From: Blastocatellia bacterium UBA7656
GTDB lineage: Bacteria > Acidobacteriota > Blastocatellia > UBA7656
Direction of reading: 5' to 3'
NCBI GenBank assembly: GCA_002483445.1
Contig: DLHY01000007.1
Location: forward strand, 39,737 to 103,736
Length of the DNA stretch: 64,000 bases
A program made the position numbers and the translations under genes. Below, one piece after another: positions 58,932 through 64,000 of the stretch. A model generated the notes under the pieces. That model saw only the letters and a list, made by a program, of their open reading frames with translations. It was not told the origin of the DNA and did no database searches. Every line of letters starts with the position of its first letter. Within the stretch, counting starts at the first letter, position 1.

Positions 58932-59753
58932 TTACCATTGAATATTGGGCCAATGCTCTTTAATTCTTTCGATAAGGGGGCCGACTATGCCAATCAACTC
59001 TCTTGCTTTTGACGCTATACTCGCTAAAGTTTCGATTCCTCTCTTAACTTTTTGCAGCCCCTTTGGATTTTCTTCGCGATCTGCCAATACAGTAAGTTTC
59101 TCAATTCTTTTCAAAGCTTCTTCCTTATCAGCTTTGTCCAATTCTTTCGATTCTTCAAAGGCTTCCCGTAGTTGATCGATAGTTTGATTGAATTGAGTAT
59201 TCAGCGAGGCCGTTACTTTGGCCTTATTCTCTTTCCCTCCTACTTGTATAGAGGAACCAACGACGGGCCCACTAATATTTAAACCTACAGTTTGCTTCTT
59301 TTTCATTTTTCTCTCTTTCTTGAGTTTCTTTCGTTTAAGTTCAGCTTTCGTGATTTCGAACAATAGCTTCTGACGTGCTTCTCGATTTATCTGTTCAAAC
59401 TCATTATCTAAATGAGTACTTGTACCATGTCCGCGTTCGCCAGCGTAGTGCATAAAGCTTGTGAGTATGCTCGGATGAGCCGAGTTTAGTCTGTTAATGA
59501 AGTCTTCCACATCAGATTTCTCAAATTTTATTTCATATTGTTCATAAGCTTCCAGCAAACTTTCGACGCGAGCTTGTACCAACCTACTCCATCGCTCAAT
59601 TATCACGTTTAGAATAGCCTGACCCCTTGCCCCACCACGAGGCATCAAGCTTTGCACGCGGTTCATCTCCGGCTGAAACCAACGATCAATTTCCGTAGTT
59701 CTTCGCCCACAGGCTTGTTGGTAATAACGTTGTGCCTCTTCGCTTAATCTCAT
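58932..59753 (-). CDS. Unknown accessory protein, 273 aa, coiled-coil with Gly-rich centre
   Basis: The AT-rich gene encodes a soluble protein. Residues about 1-140 are helical (RYYQQACGRRTTEIDRWFQP, RVESLLEAYEQYEIKFEK, LHNEFEQINREARQKLLFEI-like coils). A Lys-rich stretch (KRKKLKKERKMKKK) leads to a short strand-forming patch (GLNISGPVVGSSIQVGGKEN). The C-terminus is again helical (TIDQLREAFEESKELDKADK, LIGIVGPLIERIKEHWPNI). I recognise no family. Central Gly/Val patches of this kind occur in some phage-defence adaptor proteins, but that is speculation. It lies between two BrnA-type genes in an accessory island. Confidence 0.5.
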   Translation of the reverse strand: MRLSEEAQRYYQQACGRRTTEIDRWFQPEMNRVQSLMPRGGARGQAILNVIIERWSRLVQARVESLLEAYEQYEIKFEKSDVEDFINRLNSAHPSILTSFMHYAGERGHGTSTHLDNEFEQINREARQKLLFEITKAELKRKKLKKERKMKKKQTVGLNISGPVVGSSIQVGGKENKAKVTASLNTQFNQTIDQLREAFEESKELDKADKEEALKRIEKLTVLADREENPKGLQKVKRGIETLASIASKARELIGIVGPLIERIKEHWPNIQW

Positions 59754-59816
59754 AAGTGCCTATCATAACAAAAGCCCTCCTGTTTTCCGAAAGGGTCGTT
59801 TCCATATTTCTAACCT

Positions 59817-59963
59817 CTACTCATGCCGCGCCACATTCTCACCCTGCTCTGCGCTCAGTTCAGCGATGTAAGCGACGCTCATCGGATCAAGCCTCCCGTC
59901 TCTGAATTTGATTGCCAGTTGGGAGAACCTGGTCGACGACCTGCGCGCCTGATCGTCAGTCAG
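59817..59963 (-). CDS. Possible small protein or relic (48 aa)
   Basis: A CTG/other start near 59963 overlaps the antitoxin stop and reads TDDQARRSSTRFSQLAIKF then DPMSVAYIAELSAEQGENVA before a TAG. No toxin family is recognised, although the position corresponds to that of a partner gene. It may be the remainder of a lost toxin. Confidence 0.25.
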   Translation of the reverse strand: MTDDQARRSSTRFSQLAIKFRDGRLDPMSVAYIAELSAEQGENVARHE

Positions 59964-60192
59964 GCATCACGTCGCGGCTGCTGGTTTTCGCCACTTTGAT
60001 CAACAGCCGCAACGCTTCATTTACCGACTCCGAATCCGGGAATGCTTGCGCGACATCCGGCGCAAGCCGTATCAGATTCGTGCCTGCTTTGTATCGCTCG
60101 GCGTATTTGCCTCTCACCCTGTTCTTGAGTTGAGAAAAATCATACTCCGGGCGCAGATCATCTTCTGTTTCATTATTGATTTTCTTCTTCAT
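59956..60192 (-). CDS. BrnA-like antitoxin without a toxin
   Basis: The start at 60192 follows GAGTGGGACGAAGAGAAAT; 78 aa. It reads DDLRPEYDFSQLKNRVRGKY, YKAGTNLIRLAPDVAQAFPD and ESVNEALRLLIKVAK, the EYDFS.L...GKY and V...FPDSESVNEALR.L pattern typical of CopG/BrnA-like antitoxins. No BrnT-like gene lies upstream or downstream, so it is orphaned. It may act on another toxin or be a relic. Confidence 0.8.
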   Translation of the reverse strand: MKKKINNETEDDLRPEYDFSQLKNRVRGKYAERYKAGTNLIRLAPDVAQAFPDSESVNEALRLLIKVAKTSSRDVMPD

Positions 60193-60279
60193 ATTTCTCT
60201 TCGTCCCACTCAAATTCCACGGCCAGAGTATAACATCAGGCATTGCTCAATATCTCTTTTGTTGTTGTGAGCGATTCGT

Positions 60280-60615
60280 TCAGACAGCCGCAAAGTCTGT
60301 GTACTTGCGCACGTCGGCTGGATGAAACCCCAGAACTATATCCTCGCGCGGGATGCCCGCTTCCAACAGAGCTTCAGCCACCGGGCGCGAAGTCCCGTCG
60401 TATTGAATCCACACTTTTTCGTTGATGATATCGATATGAATCACTGAGCCGTGAACGCGCCGCACGCCGTCCCACCCTACATGCATGACCTCATAGTGGT
60501 TTCTTTCCGAATCAATGATCGCTTCGGTCTCTATCTGCCCGTGCGAGGGTTTATAGCTGGCGTACTCTCTGATGATCCGGCTAACGATCTCGCGATAATT
60601 ACTTAGCTTATCCAT
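60280..60615 (-). CDS. xisI: XisI family protein
   Basis: The 111-aa protein reads KLSNYREIVSRIIREYASYK, EAIIDSERNHYEVMHVGWDG and HGSVIHIDIINEKVWIQYDG, with the tail LLEAGIPREDIVLGFHPADV. These are the hallmarks of XisI, named for fdxN element excision control in Anabaena. Such genes are widespread in bacteria without that element. It overlaps the XisH gene by 13 nt, so they are one operon. Its actual role here is unknown. Length matches the family. Confidence 0.92.
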   Translation of the reverse strand: MDKLSNYREIVSRIIREYASYKPSHGQIETEAIIDSERNHYEVMHVGWDGVRRVHGSVIHIDIINEKVWIQYDGTSRPVAEALLEAGIPREDIVLGFHPADVRKYTDFAAV

Positions 60616-61022
60616 TTGACAATCCTTTCCTGCTGCTCATCGAACACGATGAGTCGAATCTTCACGCGCTGAAGAATCAACTGGCCGAATCGCTCCGTGA
60701 AGATGCCTTCATAGACACGCTGAGGCACTGCAAGAAAGAGCAAACGATCCGGTTCCAATTCCAACAGCACGCTGCGGTAAACTTCGTACTGACCGACGGC
60801 TCCTTCCAGATCGCGCATTATCGAAGGACTCAGAAAACTTTTGATCTCAACGGCTATCTTATACCCGCTCTTCTCGGCGGCTATCGTGTCCCGCTCTGCT
60901 CCAAGATCGACATAAAGGTCTTTGCCGCCGAAGGAGAGCGAAAGTGGATCATCCGTGATCCTCCAGCCCTCCGCCGTCAGCGCGTGAACAACAACGTCGT
61001 GATATATATCCTTTGCAGGCAT
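60603..61022 (-). CDS. xisH: XisH family protein (PD-(D/E)XK-like fold)
   Basis: The start MPAKDIYHDVVVHALTAEGW at 61022 is the conserved XisH N-terminus; 139 aa, the family length. The core shows LYVDLGAERDTIAAEKSGYK then IAVEIKSFLSPSIMRDLEGA (D...E-I-K), which is a PD-(D/E)XK nuclease-like motif, and QYEVYRSVLLELEPDRLLFL. It pairs with XisI, encoded immediately downstream. The pair sits right after the stop of the UvrD-like gene, which is truncated relative to relatives, so it may have been inserted there. Confidence 0.92.
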   Translation of the reverse strand: MPAKDIYHDVVVHALTAEGWRITDDPLSLSFGGKDLYVDLGAERDTIAAEKSGYKIAVEIKSFLSPSIMRDLEGAVGQYEVYRSVLLELEPDRLLFLAVPQRVYEGIFTERFGQLILQRVKIRLIVFDEQQERIVKWIS

Positions 61023-61120
61023 AAAAGATAGTTTCACCAGAAACGAAACTGTCGGCATCCCGTGTCGAACAGGTTGATTGTAAGACCGCAATCAGGTTGC
61101 AGCAAGAGAGCAGGCTGAAG

Positions 61121-63904
61121 CTACGAAGACACTATCGGGCCGATCAGAGGAAACAACTCTGAAGCATCAACATCCTTTTCTTCGCGATTGAAATCAGCGG
61201 CAGAGATGCCCTCGCTCTGCTCAATTTCATCATCATTGATCGCCTTTGCGAAAATCGTATGAGCATCGCGCCACCAAACAGCAACTTCTCCGCCGGGATA
61301 CTGAATCGTTTCCGCTCCGTCTTCTTCATCAATCCCAAGCGCGACAGCGAGGCGCGAGAGCCAGTCGTCGCCTTTGAGCCGTGAGCGTAACGCGCCCGAT
61401 ACGATCAGGTGATCGCGCGCCCGCGTGGCCGCCACGTAAAGCAATCGCTTCTTTTCCGACTGCTCCGCTCTCGCCTCGATAAACTTCATCATTTTGAAAT
61501 AAGCGGGCTGCAAATCATCGTCTCCCGCTGTGCTGTCAGCTTTCACCGCGACCGCAAGCCCGAATTCCTGATGCGTCCTCACTATGTCGCGGTCACGCCC
61601 GCCCGCGTAACTCGCATCGACGATCCAGACTATCGGAAATTCAAGCCCCTTCGCTTTATGCACCGTCATTATTCTCACCGCGCCCGCTTCTTCGACTGTA
61701 GCCTCGCCTTCGCGAGCCTCGCGGAATTTCAAATTCTCTATTCGATCCACCATCTCAAGCAATGTGAGGCGCGGAAGGGCGCGAGCCTGCTCGACGAATT
61801 TTTCGACGTTCGCAACTCTCCGCTCGCCCTTTGGAAGCATCATCAATGTCGCCAGATAGCCTGTCTCTTCAAGCGCAGAGGAGATCAAATCCGACGCGCT
61901 CACCCTTCCGGCCATCTCGCGCAGTCGCGTCAAAACTTCTCGCGCGAATATCACAGCCTCGCACTCATCAACGGGAATCTCTACCGACTCATCGCGCAAC
62001 GCATCCCAGAGCAGGCCGCGACGAAGCCTCAACCTGAGAAGCGTTTCATCCGTGAGCGCGAACATCGGAGACCGCAGCGCCGCCGCCAGGTGCAGATCAT
62101 CAATCGGGCTTGCGAGAAATGCCAGCAGGTTGTTCAGGTCGACTATTTCCTGTCGATCATAAAACCCGCGCCCAGCAGTCGTGACATAAGGAATGCCTTC
62201 GTCGGCAAGCGCCTGCTCGTAAATTTCGAAATAAGTCGAAGCCTGAAACAGAAGGGCGAAATCTCCCGGTTCTGCTCGCTTCAAACATCCGTCCTCATCG
62301 CATACAATCGCATCCCCACGGATGATTTCCTTTATCCGAAGCGCTATCAATCTTGCTTCAGCTTCGCGCAACCCGGCGGCATCGAGCTTTTCTTCCGCGT
62401 CTTTCTTCTGAGTGATGAAGTGAAACTCTACGGCAGGTTTCGAATGCAGGGCAGTGCGCGCCGCCTTCATCGATTGATAAGGCGTATCGTGTCGGCTCTC
62501 GGCGGTGAATATGAAAGGAAACAGATGATTGATGAAATCCACTAGCCGGTCGTGCGTGCGAAAGCAGGCGTCCATTCCGACTTCGCGACCGCCGGAGGAA
62601 TTGAACTCCTCGCGGGCATCGTGAAAGATGGTCACGTCTGCGCCGCGAAATCTGTAAATCGATTGCTTGGCGTCGCCGATGATGAACAACTCCTCCGAAC
62701 GCGGAGCTATCGCCCAGAGTATTCGTTTTTGAATCGGCGCAGTATCCTGAAACTCATCTACCATAAGCGCGCGAATCAGTCCCCGCTGAGGGTCGTTGTA
62801 TCGAAGGCAAACTTCTTCCTGACCCGCAAGCAGCCGTTCAGTCAAGTCTTCGAGATCGTTGAAATCCAGCAAAGCGCGCTCCCGCTTGAGCGAAGCGAAC
62901 CGCTCACGCGCTCTTGCATAAAGTCGCGCAAGTCCCGTGATGACTTCCGCCGCCGCCGCGTCCGCTTCGTTGATTTCCAGTTTGAGCAACGCCTCGCCGC
63001 GCACTTCTTCGCGCAATTGGTCGAGGGCCTCGCGAACGGCTCCCAGAGCCTCTTCTGAGGGCCATTTCTTTTTCGACCCCCCCCGCAGGTTGATGCTCCG
63101 CTCTATTTCGAGCAACGTCTCTGCCGCCTGCTCTCCATCCAGACGAGCGAGCAATGCAGCGACATCAGAACGAACCATCTCCATCTTGTCGGTCGGGTCA
63201 TCAGCGCGAAGGGAAGCGACTATCTGCGCATTGCGTTTCCACGTCTCGCGCTCTATGAGAAGGCGGGCGGCGTCCGTGCGCGCTCGCTCGAACTGTTCGC
63301 GCTGAAACTCTGCGATATCGTTTGCGCTCAGGCCGTCGATGCGACCAACGGCGCGGGCGGCCCGCTCGCCCTGATAGATGAGCGAGCGCAAAATGGATCG
63401 AACTTCGCGCGAAGAGAGATGATCGAATACCTCGATGCCCGATCCGGTTTTCGCATCGCGCGCGGCATCATCGATAGCTCCCTCGATGGCGCGATCCATA
63501 AGCGCAGCGGCTTCGAGTTCGTCAACGACTTCGAAGGTCGGATCGAGTCCGGCTTCAGCCGGGTGGGCGCGGAGGATCGCGGAGCAAAGCGAATGGATCG
63601 TGCCTATGCGCGAGGAGTCGAGCGCGTTGCGATGTTCGCGCCATCGGCGACGATCTTCTAATGATTCGCTCTTTTCTATGCGCGAGCGAATTTCTTTTCT
63701 GATGCGCGAGACCATTTCTCTCGCGGCCTTTTCGGTAAACGTCACTGCCACGATGTCGGAAACTCGCCAGTCCCGGTTTTCTTCGAGCAGTCGAAGGAAC
63801 CTCTCGACCAGCACGCGAGTTTTTCCAGACCCCGCGCCCGCCGACACGATCACCCTCCGGCCCCGCGTCTCTACGGCTTCAAGTTGTGAGTCAGTCCAGT
63901 TCAT
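61121..63904 (-). CDS. UvrD-family helicase (AddA/RecB-like) lacking the C-terminal nuclease
   Basis: The 927-aa protein starts MNWTDSQLEAVETRGRRVIV. SF1 helicase motifs are complete: Walker A SAGAGSGKTRVLVE, Ia VAVTFTEKAAREM, II LMVDEFQDTAPIQKR, III IIGDAKQSIYRFRGAD, IV/V TVHKAKGLEFPIVWI and VI LYVAATRARDHLIVSG. The layout matches AddA, which partners AddB and repairs double-strand breaks. AddA relatives have a C-terminal RecB-type nuclease of about 250 residues; here the protein ends after motif VI plus about 90 residues. It is either a truncated AddA or a helicase-only variant. No AddB is visible in the window. It is followed by XisH/XisI. Confidence 0.88.
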   Translation of the reverse strand: MNWTDSQLEAVETRGRRVIVSAGAGSGKTRVLVERFLRLLEENRDWRVSDIVAVTFTEKAAREMVSRIRKEIRSRIEKSESLEDRRRWREHRNALDSSRIGTIHSLCSAILRAHPAEAGLDPTFEVVDELEAAALMDRAIEGAIDDAARDAKTGSGIEVFDHLSSREVRSILRSLIYQGERAARAVGRIDGLSANDIAEFQREQFERARTDAARLLIERETWKRNAQIVASLRADDPTDKMEMVRSDVAALLARLDGEQAAETLLEIERSINLRGGSKKKWPSEEALGAVREALDQLREEVRGEALLKLEINEADAAAAEVITGLARLYARARERFASLKRERALLDFNDLEDLTERLLAGQEEVCLRYNDPQRGLIRALMVDEFQDTAPIQKRILWAIAPRSEELFIIGDAKQSIYRFRGADVTIFHDAREEFNSSGGREVGMDACFRTHDRLVDFINHLFPFIFTAESRHDTPYQSMKAARTALHSKPAVEFHFITQKKDAEEKLDAAGLREAEARLIALRIKEIIRGDAIVCDEDGCLKRAEPGDFALLFQASTYFEIYEQALADEGIPYVTTAGRGFYDRQEIVDLNNLLAFLASPIDDLHLAAALRSPMFALTDETLLRLRLRRGLLWDALRDESVEIPVDECEAVIFAREVLTRLREMAGRVSASDLISSALEETGYLATLMMLPKGERRVANVEKFVEQARALPRLTLLEMVDRIENLKFREAREGEATVEEAGAVRIMTVHKAKGLEFPIVWIVDASYAGGRDRDIVRTHQEFGLAVAVKADSTAGDDDLQPAYFKMMKFIEARAEQSEKKRLLYVAATRARDHLIVSGALRSRLKGDDWLSRLAVALGIDEEDGAETIQYPGGEVAVWWRDAHTIFAKAINDDEIEQSEGISAADFNREEKDVDASELFPLIGPIVSS

Positions 63905-63975
63905 GAATGAGTGTGGGAGTATGGGAGTCGTGGAAGAAAACTCATCGCTCCCATTCTCTCAGAGCGTGTTTGAAA

Positions 63976-64000
63976 GTTAGTGCCGTAGGCACGAAATGTT
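63976..64000. repeat. GTGCCGTAGGCAC palindrome at the window edge
   Basis: GTGCCGTAGGCAC (63980-63992) is a perfect hairpin of a type seen as dispersed repeats in many soil bacteria. It is flanked by TTTGAAAGTT and GAAATGTT; GAAAGT...CGAAAT resembles the linker of the modular repeats split by a hairpin. The window ends here, so its full length is unknown. Confidence 0.45.

Noticed and set aside
61409..62545. Plus-strand 378-codon reading opposite the UvrD-like gene
   Set aside because: Antisense to intact helicase motifs; low-complexity basic composition; no start signals.
1..64000. CRISPR arrays, prophage genes, insertion-sequence transposases
   Set aside because: No regularly spaced repeats with unique spacers, no phage structural genes and no transposase or integrase reading were seen on either strand. 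Dispersed repeats present are short palindromic units.

Overview
The window looks like a chromosome segment from an acidobacterium, most likely class Blastocatellia. The support is gene content: two full-length ADOP-type orphan ABC permeases plus the tail of a third, cytoplasmic winged-helix/TM/TPR regulators, a DUF5916 outer-membrane protein, a tandem DUF4394 protein, a DUF1800 protein, many TlpA-like secreted thioredoxins and amidohydrolases, and GC-rich coding sequence. The taxon is inferred from these families, not from a marker gene.

Layout. 1-10.6 kb: a duplicated and decaying region. A truncated copy (1-2.2 kb) of the 7.0-10.4 kb block (Ig-like protein, secreted propeller-like protein, membrane-anchored methyltransferase) carries a TPR protein that has replaced the mature part of its paralogue but kept the same signal peptide. 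A TlpA-like protein and an ADOP permease lie between the copies. 10.6-18.3 kb: GNAT acetyltransferase, a PQQ-propeller/hydrolase fusion, an alpha/beta hydrolase, a small TlpA-like protein, a second ADOP permease and DoxX. 18.4-28.3 kb: DUF5916 protein, SnoaL-like protein, then a minus-strand operon of a TlpA-like protein, methyltransferase and amino-acid permease, followed by plus-strand regulators (winged-helix protein, sensor kinase, OmpR-type regulator). 28-42 kb: S41 peptidase with a frameshift, two amidohydrolases, gene relics, a winged-helix TPR regulator, DUF4394 protein, dienelactone hydrolase and a TolB/cadherin-like protein. 42-50 kb: hypothetical proteins, a YefM/YoeB toxin-antitoxin pair, an XPB helicase/Bax1 nuclease pair, an ankyrin/HEAT protein and a DUF1800 protein. 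50.8-56 kb: a very large hybrid histidine kinase and a LivF-type ATPase. 56.2-64 kb: an intron-containing tRNA, aldo/keto reductase, DoxX, then an accessory island (BrnT/BrnA, an AT-rich unknown gene, an orphan BrnA-like antitoxin, XisH/XisI) abutting a UvrD/AddA-like helicase that lacks the nuclease domain.

Most notable observations. (1) The TlpA-like gene at 23685-24719 has an in-frame UGA exactly at the first cysteine of its WCxxC motif, followed by a perfect 8-bp hairpin with a GGU loop at the spacing of a bacterial SECIS element. It is probably a selenoprotein of the UxxC type. (2) The tRNA-Asn(GUU) gene at 56207-56524 is interrupted in its anticodon loop by a 246-nt group I intron. (3) A family of modular double-hairpin repeats has a conserved linker and exchangeable arms. 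Every copy sits upstream of a gene, always in the same orientation to it. (4) A direct-repeat motif (TTGTTAAAAC-TTGTAAAAAG type) recurs upstream of several secreted-protein and regulator genes and resembles an OmpR/PhoB-class operator.

Reading genes together: the secreted thioredoxin-like proteins, membrane-anchored methyltransferases, DoxX proteins and ADOP permeases recur in similar orders, which suggests a repeatedly duplicated envelope-associated module. Its function is not visible from sequence.
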